From contig NZ_FRAB01000045.1 in the NCBI RefSeq assembly GCF_900142195.1, forward strand, positions 1 to 52,927: a stretch of DNA of 52,927 nucleotides, written 5' to 3'. Shown one piece after another: positions 25,221 through 35,244 of the stretch (position 1 is the first letter of the stretch; each line of letters opens with the position of its first letter). The notes beneath the pieces were generated by a model. It did not search any database. It had not been told where the DNA came from and saw only the letters and a list, made by a program, of their open reading frames with translations. Made by a program: the position numbers and the translations under genes. Source of the stretch: Paraburkholderia terricola. Lineage in GTDB: Bacteria; Pseudomonadota; Gammaproteobacteria; Burkholderiales; Burkholderiaceae.

Positions 25221-27953
25221 TCAGTCAACCTGCTCAACGGGAAGGGGACATGCGGTTGCTGGGGCTTGCGCCGGGTCATCCGTATGCGCGGCCCGGAAGA
25301 TAAACGCTGCGGCCGGCGGAGCGGTCCCATCAACGACATCGATGCCGATGTGCGTGAGTGGTTGTTTCAACGAGAACGCATCGAGCCACAGCGCCGAGAG
25401 TCGCGGCAGCACATGCTGTTCGATGAAACCGATCAGCACGCGCGCGCCGGTCTCATGCACCAGACAGCGGCCAACGATGTAATCGACCACGGCGGCGTTG
25501 TACGTGAGCGTAATCTCGTGGCTCCCGGCCATACGCGCCACGATCCGGTCGAGGTGCAGACGCACGATGCGGGAAAGCGCCGCGTCCGCGAGCGGCCGGT
25601 ACGGCACGACGGTCACGCGTCCGAGAAATGCAGCCGGGAAGACCTTCAACAGTTCGGGCGTGAGCGCCTCGCGCAGACCTTCCGCATCCGGCGCGAGCGA
25701 CGCGTCAGCACACAGGCTTGCGGTCAGCTCCGAGCCGACATTGCTGGTGAGCAGGATCGTCGTGTTGCGGAAATCGATGTAGCGGCCGTCGCCGTCTTCC
25801 ATGTAGCCCTTGTCGAACACCTGGAAGAACATCTCGTGCACATCTCGGTGCGCCTTCTCGATCTCGTCAAGCAGCACGACCGCGTACGGACGACGCCGCA
25901 CGGCCTCGGTGAGCACACCCCCTTCGCCGTAGCCGACATAGCCCGGCGGGGCGCCCTTGAGACCGGAGACCGTATGGGCTTCCTGATACTCACTCATGTT
26001 GATCGTGATCAGGTTCTGTTCGCCGCCGTAGAGCGCCTCGGCGAGCGCAAGCGCGGTTTCGGTCTTGCCCACGCCCGAGGGACCGGCCAGAAAGAACACG
26101 CCAAGGGGTTTCTTCGGATCGGTCAGACCCGCGCGCGCGGTTTGTACACGCTCGCCGATCTGACGCAGCGCATCGGTCTGGCCGATCACGCGTGCCGCAA
26201 GCGTGTCGGGAAGGGTTCGCACGGCCGCCACTTCGTCGGTGACCATGCGGCCGACCGGAATACCGGTCCAGTCGGAGACGATGTCCGCGACGATCGCCCC
26301 GTTGACTTCCGGAAAGACGAACGGCCGGTCGCTTTGCAGGCTCGCGAGCGAGCGCTCGAGTTCGCGCAGCCGGTCGATCGTTGCCGCAACGTCGGCGTCT
26401 GGCAAACCGGCGTCCGCTGCTGTAGCCGCTTCGCGTGCGCTGAGCAGCGCCTGCGCGGCGGCCACCTGTTCTTTCCAGCGCGCCTCAACGGCGGTCTCTT
26501 CGGTCACGAGCGCATCGATACGGGCGTGTGCGGCAGCCAGGGCCTTGTCCGCATCAAGGCCGATACGCGCTTCCTGCCCAAGCAGATCAAGTTCGACGCG
26601 GGTTGCCAGAAGGCGCTGGCGGATGTCCTGCAATTCGCGCGGTGCGGCGTGCTGGGAAAGCGCGACGCGCGCGCAGGCGGTGTCGAGCAGGCTGATCGCC
26701 TTGTCCGGCAGCTGACGCGAGGGAATATAGCGGTGTGAGAGCGTCACAGCCGCACGGATCGCTTCGTCCAGCACGACGACACCGTGGTGCCGTGAGAACG
26801 TCTGCGCGAGACCACGCACCATGTCGATCGCGGCGGGTTCCCCGGGTTCTGGCACCTGCAGCACCTGGAACCGACGGGTCAACGCGGGATCCTTCTCAAT
26901 GTGTCGCTTGTACTCTGCCCACGTCGTCGCACCGATCGTACGGATTGTGCCGCGCGCGAGCGCGGGTTTCAGGAGATTTGCAGCATCTCCGGTACCGGCC
27001 TGACCGCCGGCGCCGATCAGCGTATGGATTTCGTCGGCGAACAGGATGACCGGGACCGGTGACTTCGCCGCCGCTTCGAGCACGCCTTTCAGCCGCGCCT
27101 CGAACTCGCCCTTCATGCTGGCCCCGGCGAGAAGCGCGCCGACATCCAGACTCATGAGCCGCACGTCGGCAAGCCTTGGCGGCACGTCCCGGTTAGCGAT
27201 CGCGAGCGCCAGGCCCTCGACGACGGCGGTTTTGCCGACACCCGCTTCGCCGGTTAGCAGCGGATTGTTCTGCCGGCGGCGCAGCAGCACGTCGATCATC
27301 GTGCGGATTTCGAGTTCACGACCGACCACCGGATCGATGTCTCCGTCGCGCGCCCTTGCGGTCAAGTCGGAGCAGAACTGGTCGAGCGATGTACCTTTCG
27401 CGGCCGAGGGGAGGGCAGACGACGCTTCGCCCGGCACGGCGGGAGAGAAATCGCTGTTGTCATACGGCGCATCGACCGCTTCGGGCGAGCCGTCGATCCA
27501 CGCGGGCAGCACGTCATCCAGGCCATCGACCGGAATCCTGCCGAACGTCGGCGAGATCGAAAGCAGCACGCGTCTGAGTTCTGGTGTCTTCACGAGCGCG
27601 GCCGTGAGCCACGCACCGCGCACGCGCCGGTCGTCGTAGCCCAGGGTCGCGAGGACCCACGCGCGCTCGATCGCCAGTTCGACGTGATGCGAAAAATCGC
27701 TGATCGAACTCGCGCCCGCCGGTAACGCCGCAAGTGCGCGCGCCAGATCACGCTCGAGCGCGTCACGCTCGATGCCGGTGTGCCGGATGATCCGGTGCAG
27801 GTCGCTGTCGTTCATCTGCAGCAACTGGTGTAGCCAGTGGATCAGTTCCACGTACGGGTTGCCACGCAGCTTGCAAAACGAGGTGGCCGACTCAATGCTG
27901 CGGTAGAGCGTGGCCCCGAGCTTGCCGAACAGCGCCTGGCGCGAAATCGTCAT
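25221..27953 (-). CDS. clpV: T6SS AAA+ disaggregase ClpV (TssH)
   Basis: 910 aa, class with two AAA+ modules. The N-domain is about 1-160. The first Walker A is GEAGVGKT with Walker B region VPVILFADEIHTL. A coiled middle domain follows (ELERSLASLQSDRPF). The second Walker A is GPSGVGKT with AVVLLDEIEKAH. ClpV extracts and unfolds TssC from contracted sheaths so subunits can be reused. It is the first gene of the minus-strand arm, facing the AT-rich divergent promoter region. Length and motifs are intact. Confidence 0.97.
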   Translation of the reverse strand: MTISRQALFGKLGATLYRSIESATSFCKLRGNPYVELIHWLHQLLQMNDSDLHRIIRHTGIERDALERDLARALAALPAGASSISDFSHHVELAIERAWVLATLGYDDRRVRGAWLTAALVKTPELRRVLLSISPTFGRIPVDGLDDVLPAWIDGSPEAVDAPYDNSDFSPAVPGEASSALPSAAKGTSLDQFCSDLTARARDGDIDPVVGRELEIRTMIDVLLRRRQNNPLLTGEAGVGKTAVVEGLALAIANRDVPPRLADVRLMSLDVGALLAGASMKGEFEARLKGVLEAAAKSPVPVILFADEIHTLIGAGGQAGTGDAANLLKPALARGTIRTIGATTWAEYKRHIEKDPALTRRFQVLQVPEPGEPAAIDMVRGLAQTFSRHHGVVVLDEAIRAAVTLSHRYIPSRQLPDKAISLLDTACARVALSQHAAPRELQDIRQRLLATRVELDLLGQEARIGLDADKALAAAHARIDALVTEETAVEARWKEQVAAAQALLSAREAATAADAGLPDADVAATIDRLRELERSLASLQSDRPFVFPEVNGAIVADIVSDWTGIPVGRMVTDEVAAVRTLPDTLAARVIGQTDALRQIGERVQTARAGLTDPKKPLGVFFLAGPSGVGKTETALALAEALYGGEQNLITINMSEYQEAHTVSGLKGAPPGYVGYGEGGVLTEAVRRRPYAVVLLDEIEKAHRDVHEMFFQVFDKGYMEDGDGRYIDFRNTTILLTSNVGSELTASLCADASLAPDAEGLREALTPELLKVFPAAFLGRVTVVPYRPLADAALSRIVRLHLDRIVARMAGSHEITLTYNAAVVDYIVGRCLVHETGARVLIGFIEQHVLPRLSALWLDAFSLKQPLTHIGIDVVDGTAPPAAAFIFRAAHTDDPAQAPATACPLPVEQVD

Positions 27954-28512
27954 TAAAAATGCCCTGTGTCTTGTTGTTCACGATTGCGGTACCGCACTGC
28001 TGGCTCCCATTGCCTGGCGCCACTGGTTCGGAGTCCTTTCATGCCTGCTCAGATCGTCCGCGTTCGCCCGGTACATGGCATTGGCCGTATTCGACGTTTT
28101 AAACGAATCAATTTGATCTGGACCGAATTAATCTCATGATTGGGGGCGTTCGTCAACAGATAAGCTGTCGGTAAATTCTCAGAGAATGTCAGGACCACCA
28201 TCAAGTCCCTCGACAGTTCGAGAAAATCGTCGCATGCTCCTGCTTCAGATTGCTTCGACCCTGGTCGCGCCTGCGTATAGGCGGTATAACGCCTTGTGTC
28301 AACGGGACAAGTCTCGAAATCCACGGTGAAAAATCATAAGCAACTGGGTCGAATTGTGAATATTTGTGAAGTTTGACTATTCCTGACAATTAATGATTTT
28401 TATCTCAAAATTATTGCCACCGACTTAATGCGCCAATTAACCAGAATGTCGATGGACGAACTGTTGTCACTCGTGTTTAAAATAAACTTTTCCTGATTAA
28501 CCAGATACGGTC
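27954..28512. promoter_or_regulatory. Divergent T6SS promoter region
   Basis: 559 bp between clpV and tagK without a gene, markedly AT-rich at 28320-28510 against the GC-rich operons. It must hold promoters for both arms. ATTAACCAGA occurs twice in the same orientation at 28436-28445 and 28496-28505, exactly 60 bp apart and close to the tagK start, a possible operator pair. I found no convincing sigma-54 -24/-12 motif and no single clear sigma-70 promoter. Confidence 0.6.
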
Positions 28513-29301
28513 ATGCGCACCTTCACGCTGCTCTGGCGCCGCCAGCCGATCGAAATGTACTCCGAACCAACCGGGCTCATGCGGCTGGGCGACGCGGACG
28601 GTGCGGAGGAATCCGGCGACCACGATCGGGGCCCAGGGGCGCCGGTCGATGGTGAAGCGCACCTCGCAACGGGCTACGGGCTGGACGATGGCGGCGAAGA
28701 TCTGCGTGGCGATAACGCTGTATTTGGCCTGATCGGCTCGTCTGTCACGGACGACGGCGGTGCCGCCCGGCGCTCCCGTGACAGTCGCGCCCCTGCCAAA
28801 GCGGAGATGACTGGCGCGCAAGACTTGATCCAGACCCTGCACGAACAGTATTGCCGGGCACTTGACGATCCGCAGGCATCGCTTGCCGGTAACTGGGCCG
28901 CGCAGTGGGCGACACCGGTCGCGGGCGACCCGTCGATGGATGCGCATGAGGATCATCCGCGGCGGCAGGAATCATCGGGGCGGGAGTCGACAGACGTGGG
29001 GTCGATTGAAGCGCTCCTGTCGGGCACGCGTGTCCTGAAAGACGTCTTCGGCCCGCTGGTCGGGGGTGATAGTGAGGGCGACATGTCCGGGCTGGGCTGG
29101 CTAACCGATAGCGAGCCGGTCCCGGAGATACTGCGGCTCTTTGCCCCCGCCGAATACCACGCCGCGGCTTCGCGTCGCCCAGCCGCGCTGCCGCCCGCGC
29201 TTGCGCGGCGCGAGCACCATTCGCTCGGCATCGATAGCCCGATGAGCCCCATCAGCCCAATCCCGGCGCCTGATTCAAATCCACGCCACGACCCATCATG
29301 A
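28513..29301 (+). CDS. tagK: T6SS-associated protein TagK
   Basis: 262 aa, mostly hydrophilic and low-complexity in the middle. The C-terminal part carries the TagK signature: VLKDVFGPLVGG, EPVPEILRLFAPAEYH, RRPAALPPALARREHHSLGI and a proline-rich end (MSPISPIPAPD). TagK is an accessory T6SS protein of Burkholderia-type clusters whose exact role is unknown. It is the first gene of the plus-strand arm, and its stop overlaps the start of tagJ (ATGA). Confidence 0.8.
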   Translation: MRTFTLLWRRQPIEMYSEPTGLMRLGDADGAEESGDHDRGPGAPVDGEAHLATGYGLDDGGEDLRGDNAVFGLIGSSVTDDGGAARRSRDSRAPAKAEMTGAQDLIQTLHEQYCRALDDPQASLAGNWAAQWATPVAGDPSMDAHEDHPRRQESSGRESTDVGSIEALLSGTRVLKDVFGPLVGGDSEGDMSGLGWLTDSEPVPEILRLFAPAEYHAAASRRPAALPPALARREHHSLGIDSPMSPISPIPAPDSNPRHDPS

Positions 29302-30253
29302 CAGCTTCTTCTTCCGCTGCTTCGTCCCTGGCAGATGCCTCCCAGGAAACACCGGCCACTTCACTGGACGACATGCCGCTCGAGGCAAGGCTCGCGCGCA
29401 TTGAAGCGCGCGTGCGCGCGCAGCCCACGACGGCCACTCACCGCTGGGCATTGTTTCAGGTGCTGTGCGCAATGGGGCAATGGGCGCGCGCCATCCAGCA
29501 GCTGCAGGTGTATGCGCAGCTCAGCCCTGACGAGGCGCAGGCCGCTCAGGCCTACCGCGACCTGATTCGTGCCGAGCGCTGGCGCGCGAAAGTCGTTGCC
29601 GGTCGCGAACGGCCCGGGTTCGTGTTCGAACCGCCGTTGTGGGTGGAGGGACTTATCGAGGCGTTACGCCTTTCGGCCAACGGTCAGGTCGACGACGCCG
29701 ACCGGGCGCGCGAGCGCGCCCTTGATCAGGCACCGCTCGTCAACGCGCGCACGTCGCGCTTCCTGTTCGACTGGGTCGCCGACAGCGACTCGCGTTTGGG
29801 TCCGGTGTGCGAAATCGTGACTGCGGGGCACTACCGGTGGCTGCCGTTCTCTGATATTGCCGCATGGCAGATCGCGGTCCCCACAAAACTTATTGATCTC
29901 GTGTGGGCACCCTGTGCGCTGACGCTGGTCGATGGCACTGCGGTGCGCGGTTTCATGCCGGCGCGCTACCCGGGTTCAGAAGGTGCGGGTTCGGAAGCCG
30001 GGGTTGCGGGGAAGCCGGTGCAGGGGATGGCGAGCCGGATGACGGATGCGACGCGTTGCGCCTGGGCCGAAGGACGCGCTGGCAGGATGTGGGCCGGACC
30101 GGCGTGATCGCGCTTGGCCAGAAAACATGGACGACCAGTGCGGGGGAGTTCGGCCTGTTCGAACTGGACGCCTGCGAGTTAGGCAGCGGCGCAAGGCAGA
30201 CTGCACCGCAACGCGCACCGGTGCGACAGGACGGTGGCAATGGATCGGCCTGA
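29298..30253 (+). pseudogene. tagJ: T6SS accessory protein TagJ (ImpE), frameshifted
   Basis: The ImpE-family sequence runs in one frame from ATG 29298 to about 29980: RLARIEARVRAQPTTATHRW, WARAIQQLQVYAQL, FLFDWVADSDSRLGPVCEIV and WQIAVPTKLIDLVWAPCALT. It resumes one base back in another frame as DALRLGRRTRWQDVGRTGV, ALGQKTWTTSAGEFGLFELD, ending at 30253. A single missing base at about 29980-30045, in a stretch of G-runs, explains this. TagJ binds TssB/ClpV and is an accessory factor. The loss may be a real mutation or a sequencing error. As sequenced, the protein ends at 30107 after 269 residues with an altered tail. Confidence 0.85.
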
Positions 30254-30833
30254 GGCGAACCCCCATGGTAGACGGGGCAACCGTCCCGACAGTCGCCCCG
30301 GGTCTGATGGCGCGGCCGGCTCTGCCGCGCCTCGACGCGCGAACACACATCTGCTGCCAACGTTGCTCGACCGCCTGTGCGACGAAGCGCCGCAGCGACC
30401 AAGCGAAGCGCCCGGCGAGTACGCGGTGACACGTACGCAGATGCGCGACATCGTCCAGCGCGATCTCGCGTTCCTGCTGAACACGACCAGTATCGAGGAC
30501 CAGATCGACCGCGAACGCTATCCGCACGCTGCCGCGTCAACGGTGAACTTCGGAGTGCCACCGCTGGCCGGCGCTTTCATGGTGTCGCGCAGGTGGGTGG
30601 AAATTGAGCGGATCGTCCGTCGCGCGATCGGGGATTTCGAGCCGCGCCTGATTCCTGACTCGCTGACCGTATCGCCCCTGACCGCGCTCGACGCGAACAA
30701 CCGCTACAACATCCTGTCGTTCGAGGTACGCGGCATGATCCGGATGGATCCGTACCCGCTTGAGTTCATGGTGCAGAGCTCCCTCGATCTGGAAACCAGT
30801 CAGGTCAACATCACCGGCATGCGCACCGGCTGA
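30240..30833 (+). CDS. tssE: T6SS baseplate protein TssE
   Basis: 197 aa from ATG 30240 (a GTG two codons upstream is also open). The lysozyme-like gp25 domain occupies the C-terminal 130 residues: LLPTLLDRLCDE, the MRDIVQRDLAFLLNTTSIED helix, YPHAAASTVNFGVPPLAG, RAIGDFEPRLIPDSLTV and SFEVRGMIRMDPYPLEFMV. TssE is a wedge component at the base of the sheath. The N-terminal 40 residues are Arg/Ser-rich and less conserved. The start overlaps the restored tagJ frame, as expected for coupled genes. Confidence 0.95.
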   Translation: MDRPEANPHGRRGNRPDSRPGSDGAAGSAAPRRANTHLLPTLLDRLCDEAPQRPSEAPGEYAVTRTQMRDIVQRDLAFLLNTTSIEDQIDRERYPHAAASTVNFGVPPLAGAFMVSRRWVEIERIVRRAIGDFEPRLIPDSLTVSPLTALDANNRYNILSFEVRGMIRMDPYPLEFMVQSSLDLETSQVNITGMRTG

Positions 30834-30894
30834 GCGTTAGCTGAGCGGCGCCGCTGCACAGCGAGACAACAAGAAAAGCAAAGAGAGCCCACCG

Positions 30895-32784
30895 ATGGAT
30901 CCACGACTGCTCGACTATTACAACCAGGAACTGATCTACATGCGCGAACTCGCTGGCGAGTTCGCGCAGGCACATCCGAAGATCGCGCGACGCCTGGGCA
31001 TGCAGGCCGGCGAAGTGGCTGATCCGTATGTCGAGCGCCTGATCGAGTCGTTCTGCTTCATGGCCGCGCGCATGCAGATCAAGCTCGATGCGGAGTTTCC
31101 GCGCTTTACGGGGCGGCTGCTTGAAGTGGTCTACCCAAACTACGTCGCCCCCACGCCGTCGATGGCGGTCGCGCGCCTCTATCCCGGCCGCACCGAAGGC
31201 AGTCTCGCGAGAGGCTATCGCATCGCGCGCGGCACCGCGTTGACTGCACGCGTGCCCGATGGCGAGAAGACCGCATGCCAGTTCCGCAGCGGCCAGGACG
31301 TCACGCTCTGGCCGCTGGAGATCACCGAGGCGCGACTGACTGGCATTCCGCCCGACATTCCCGCGCTCGATCGCTACGTGCCGGCGAATGCAAAAGTGCG
31401 TGGCGCGCTGCGCCTGAAGCTGCGCACGACGGGCGACGCGCGCATTGCCGACCTGGAGGGGCTGGACCGTCTGCCGGTGTATCTGGCGGGCGACGAACAG
31501 GTGGCGTCACACCTCTTCGAGCTGCTGCACACGGCGGGGGTCGCAACGATCACCGCGGCGCCCGGTGAATTCAATACGCTGGGCCGGCCGTTGCATTCGG
31601 TGAGCGCCAACGCGATTGCCCATGAAGGGCTCGGTACCGATCAGGGCCTGTTGCCGCTCGCCTGGTCGAAGTTTCATGGGCACAACCTGCTGCACGAATA
31701 CTTCGCGTGCCCGAGCCGCTTCTATTTTTTCGCGCTGACCGGCCTCGAGAAGGGTCTGCGCCAGGTCAACGGGCGCGAGGTCGAAATCGTCGTGCTGCTC
31801 GACCAGTCAACCGAGCGGCTGGCGAATCTGGTCGACGCGTCGCGCTTTGCGCTCTTCTGCACGCCGGTCATCAACCTCTTTCCGAAGCACACCGACCGCA
31901 TCGAGCTGTCGGCACAGGAGACCGAGTTCCGGATTGTACCGGCCCGTCTCACGCCACTCGACTACGAAGTGTTTTCCGTCGGGACGATGATCGGACAGGT
32001 CGCGGAGACTTCGGAGGAACTCGAATTCCGGCCGCTCTACCAGACGCTGAACAACGATGAGGGCAATCACGGACGGTATTTCTCGACACGTCGCGAGCGC
32101 CGGCTCATGTCGGACTCGGCGCGCCGCTACGGTACGCGCACGCCGTACATTGGCACGGAGATGTTCGTTTCGCTGGTGGACCAGAACGAGGCGCCCTATA
32201 GCGAGCACATCCGGTTCCTGTCGGTCGATGCGCTGGTGACGAACCGTGACCTGCCGAGCCTGGTGCCGCGCGACGGTGTGCGCGACCTGAAGCTGGCCCG
32301 GTCCGCGCCGCTGGAGAGCATCGGCCTGATCCGGGCGCCCACGGCGCCGAAAGCGCCCTATGCAGAGCGCGAGATGGCCTGGCGGCTGATCCGGCAGCTC
32401 AATTTCAACTATCTGCCGTTCGATGATCTCGATCACCGCGCGGGCGGGCAGGGGTTGCGGGACCTGCTGCGGCTCTTCCTGACGGGCGATGACGCCGAAC
32501 ATCAGCGGCAGGTTGAGAGCCTCGTGGGCGTGAAGACCCAACCCGTGACGCGCAAGCTGCCGGGCAACGGTCCGCTCGTGTTCGGCCGCGGCATCGAGTG
32601 CGCGCTGACGGTCGACGAAGCCGGGTTCTCGGGCACAAGCCCGTACCTGTTCGGGCTGATCCTTGAGCACTATCTGGCCCGGCACGTGTCGATCAACACC
32701 TTCACGCAGACCGAACTGCACTCCATGCAGCGCGGGCGCGTCGCGCGCTGGCCAGTGCGCATGGGCACGCGAGGGATCGCCTGA
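30895..32784 (+). CDS. tssF: T6SS baseplate protein TssF
   Basis: 629 aa, the standard length. Starts MDPRLLDYYNQELIYMRELA and continues EFAQAHPKIARRLGM and DPYVERLIESFCFMAARMQI, all family hallmarks; YPNYVAPTPSMAV, FYFFALTGLEKGL, CTPVINLFPKHTDRIELS and ILEHYLARHVSINTFTQTEL follow. Two TssF and one TssG form the core wedge of the baseplate. The gene starts 61 bp after tssE, and its TGA overlaps the tssG ATG. Confidence 0.97.
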   Translation: MDPRLLDYYNQELIYMRELAGEFAQAHPKIARRLGMQAGEVADPYVERLIESFCFMAARMQIKLDAEFPRFTGRLLEVVYPNYVAPTPSMAVARLYPGRTEGSLARGYRIARGTALTARVPDGEKTACQFRSGQDVTLWPLEITEARLTGIPPDIPALDRYVPANAKVRGALRLKLRTTGDARIADLEGLDRLPVYLAGDEQVASHLFELLHTAGVATITAAPGEFNTLGRPLHSVSANAIAHEGLGTDQGLLPLAWSKFHGHNLLHEYFACPSRFYFFALTGLEKGLRQVNGREVEIVVLLDQSTERLANLVDASRFALFCTPVINLFPKHTDRIELSAQETEFRIVPARLTPLDYEVFSVGTMIGQVAETSEELEFRPLYQTLNNDEGNHGRYFSTRRERRLMSDSARRYGTRTPYIGTEMFVSLVDQNEAPYSEHIRFLSVDALVTNRDLPSLVPRDGVRDLKLARSAPLESIGLIRAPTAPKAPYAEREMAWRLIRQLNFNYLPFDDLDHRAGGQGLRDLLRLFLTGDDAEHQRQVESLVGVKTQPVTRKLPGNGPLVFGRGIECALTVDEAGFSGTSPYLFGLILEHYLARHVSINTFTQTELHSMQRGRVARWPVRMGTRGIA

Positions 32785-33872
32785 TGGACCGGGCGTCGCT
32801 CAGGACCGTCGTGCGCGAGACCACGCTCTCGCCGGAGTTCGTCGAGCGCCTGCAGGACGAGCCGTGGCGCTACGGGTTCCTGTCGCTGCTGCGCCGCATC
32901 GGCGCTGATCCACGGATCGATGTGGTTGGCACCGCGCGGCGTCCGCAAGCGGAGCCGTTTCGCCTCGGGCAACAACCAAGCCTGACCTTTGCGCCACGCG
33001 AAATCGCAGGCGTCGGTCAGACGAACGGAAGGCTGAAGATCCGCCTCTTCGGCCTCGGAGCACTCGGCCCGAACGGACCACTGCCCATTCACGTGACGGA
33101 GATTGCGCGAGACCGCGAGGAAAGCCGGCGCGACACGACGCTCGTCAATTTCCTCGACATCTTCCATCACAGGTATCTCGCGCTGCTGTACCGCGCGTGG
33201 GCCTCCGCACAGGCGACCGCGGGACTCGACCGGCCCGGCAACGAGCGCTTCTCGTTCTACGTCGCGAGCCTCACGGGCCTCGACACCCGAGAGATCAATC
33301 ATCGTCCTCTGCCCGCGCACGCGCGCCTCGCGGCATCGGCGCATCTGGTGCGTGAAGCGCGCGATCCGGACGGACTGCGCATGACGCTCGAGCAGTACTT
33401 CGACGTGCCGGTTGCAATCGAGGAACATGTATTTCACTGGATCGAACTGGATGAGACGGATTGCAGTTACCTCGGCAAACCCGGCACGGCGGCCACGATG
33501 GGGAACGCACTGCCCGGCACGCGGGTTCCCGACCGGCAGAACAGATTCCGCATCGTCATGGGGCCGCTCGATCTCGACCAGTACCTGCGCTTCACGCCGC
33601 AGGGCGCCGATCTGCCGAAGCTAATCGAATGGGTCAGGGCATTTGTTGGCTACGAGTTCGTCTGGGAACTGGAGCTGCGTATCAAGGCGAAAAGCGCAAC
33701 GCCGGCGGCCATGGGCGGCTCCCAGCGGCTCGGCTGGTCCGGGTGGCTGGGGCCTTCGCCCACGGACAAGCCGGTGGTCGGCATGCGATTCGAACCTGAG
33801 CGTTACGCCAGGATGCTGGCCAGCAAGGCTGCACGATCGCCAGAGGCACACGCAGTGCAAGGACAGATATGA
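32784..33872 (+). CDS. tssG: T6SS baseplate protein TssG
   Basis: 362 aa. Conserved segments: LQDEPWRYGFLSLLRRIG near the start, PSLTFAPREIAGV, RLFGLGALGPNGPLPIHVTE, FLDIFHHRYLALLYRAWASA and the C-terminal RLGWSGWLGPSP. TssG pairs with TssF in the baseplate wedge. Its ATG overlaps the tssF stop and its stop overlaps the tssA start (ATGA), so E-F-G-A translation is tightly coupled. Confidence 0.97.
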   Translation: MDRASLRTVVRETTLSPEFVERLQDEPWRYGFLSLLRRIGADPRIDVVGTARRPQAEPFRLGQQPSLTFAPREIAGVGQTNGRLKIRLFGLGALGPNGPLPIHVTEIARDREESRRDTTLVNFLDIFHHRYLALLYRAWASAQATAGLDRPGNERFSFYVASLTGLDTREINHRPLPAHARLAASAHLVREARDPDGLRMTLEQYFDVPVAIEEHVFHWIELDETDCSYLGKPGTAATMGNALPGTRVPDRQNRFRIVMGPLDLDQYLRFTPQGADLPKLIEWVRAFVGYEFVWELELRIKAKSATPAAMGGSQRLGWSGWLGPSPTDKPVVGMRFEPERYARMLASKAARSPEAHAVQGQI

Positions 33873-34999
33873 GCAACAGAAAACACGCATCGCAAAAGTC
33901 CGCAGAACTCAGGGATTCGACCAAGGGCCCGACAGGGGGCGCGGCGACCCACGACTGGATGGCGCCGGTGGACGCCGCGGCGTCGTGTGGCGCCGATCTT
34001 GAATACGATCCCGAATTCGTCGTGCTGTCGGCGAAGGTTACGCCGAAGGCCGAAGCCCAGTACGGCGACTTTGTCGGATCGCCCGAACCTGTCAACTGGA
34101 GCGACATCGACCGCGACTGCCGACGGCTCATGATGCGCAGCAAGGACATGCGTCTGGCGGTGCTTTTCACGCGGTGCCGCACACGGCTGGCCGGCGCGGC
34201 GGGACTCGCGGAGGGTACCGGACTGCTGGCCGCGTGGCTCACGGCGTTTCCGGATGCACTGCATCCGCAACCGGATGCGGATGCCGATCGCGATGCGGCG
34301 CTGGAAATCCGCATGAACGCGCTGCAGGCGCTGACCGACACCGACGGCCTGCTATCCGACGTGCGGGAGATCGCGCTTACGAAATCGACAGCCGCCCGCC
34401 TGCAGGTGCGCGACGTCGAACGCGCGTTCGGCCATCCGCGCCCGAATGATGCACTCGCACCCGACTCTGTTACCCGCCAGCTGGAGGATCTGCGCGCGCA
34501 GCAACCGGCTGCGATGGCAGGTTTCGACAAGGCGCTTGCGAGTCTGGCCACGATTGAGGGATGGTGCCGCGAACACCTCGACGTCTACGCGCCGGATCTG
34601 TCCGCGCTTGCCCGGCTGCTGCGGCATCTCGTTAACCCGCAGCGGCGGGATCCGCCGGCAAACGACGAGGGCAGGGACATCGCAGCCGATCCTGTGCAGT
34701 CCAGCGATGGTGTGGCGAACGGGCAGGAGTCTGCGCTGGATGCGTGCCCAACCGTGCGCGACGCGGGCGCGGCAGACCTGGCGCCCGTGCATGGCCGCTC
34801 GCGGGGGGCGGCTGTGGCTGATCGCCACGCCGCGCTTGGACTGATCCGCGAGGCGCGTCAGTGGTTCGAGCAGCATGAACCGAGTAGCCCGATCCCGGTG
34901 CTGCTCAGGCGGGCCGAACAGTTCGTCGGCAAGCGTTATGCAGAGGTCGTGCGGGCAATTCCGGCCGATCTGCTCGCCCAGTGGGAGGGCGCGGAATGA
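33869..34999 (+). CDS. tssA: T6SS assembly protein TssA
   Basis: 376 aa with an ImpA N-terminal domain: HDWMAPVDAAASCGADLEYD, EPVNWSDIDRDCRRLMMRSK, DMRLAVLFTRCRTRLAGAAG and FPDALHPQPDADAD. The C-terminal third, after a variable linker, ends in the conserved ARQWFEQHEPSSPIPVLLRR and AEQFVGKRYAEVVR helices. TssA primes baseplate assembly and caps the growing tube. It is the last core gene of the plus arm; ATGA overlaps both neighbours. Confidence 0.95.
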   Translation: MSNRKHASQKSAELRDSTKGPTGGAATHDWMAPVDAAASCGADLEYDPEFVVLSAKVTPKAEAQYGDFVGSPEPVNWSDIDRDCRRLMMRSKDMRLAVLFTRCRTRLAGAAGLAEGTGLLAAWLTAFPDALHPQPDADADRDAALEIRMNALQALTDTDGLLSDVREIALTKSTAARLQVRDVERAFGHPRPNDALAPDSVTRQLEDLRAQQPAAMAGFDKALASLATIEGWCREHLDVYAPDLSALARLLRHLVNPQRRDPPANDEGRDIAADPVQSSDGVANGQESALDACPTVRDAGAADLAPVHGRSRGAAVADRHAALGLIREARQWFEQHEPSSPIPVLLRRAEQFVGKRYAEVVRAIPADLLAQWEGAE

Positions 35000-35196
35000 G
35001 GAGGAGGCGCGCTCTGGACGCTACGTCGCGACCGGTCGATGACTTGCGGCGTGAACTCGAGCAGCTGGATGCCAGCATCAGGCAGGCGCGCGCGCGTGAA
35101 GAGTGGGCCCCGTCATGGACAGGATGCAGGATCTGGCGAAGTCGCGCGGCGGACGATGCATCTCAACGGTGTACCCCGTGGCGCACGGAAAGCTGA
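34996..35196 (+). CDS. Small hypothetical protein, 66 aa
   Basis: Starts at an ATG overlapping the tssA stop (ATGA), with GAGGAGG just inside the frame. The N-terminal half looks like an amphipathic helix (VDDLRRELEQLDASIRQARA), the kind found in small T6SS accessory proteins. The second half (CRIWRSRAADDASQRC) is Arg-rich and may be out-of-frame sequence after a lost base. No family recognised. The coupled start and helix make translation plausible, but the gene may be damaged. Confidence 0.4.
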   Translation: MRRRRALDATSRPVDDLRRELEQLDASIRQARAREEWAPSWTGCRIWRSRAADDASQRCTPWRTES

Positions 35197-35244
35197 ACCT
35201 GGAGTGCGAGGCGCGACCCGATGACAGCTGGTGACCGATGAAAT

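Noticed and set aside
25266..26738. A 490-codon plus-strand open frame opposite clpV
   Set aside because: Antisense to an intact ClpV with both Walker motifs; no independent evidence.
27954..28512. Sigma-54 promoter for the T6SS arms
   Set aside because: Looked for a TGGC-N8-TTGC type -24/-12 pair on both strands and found no good match; no sigma-54 activator gene is in the cluster.
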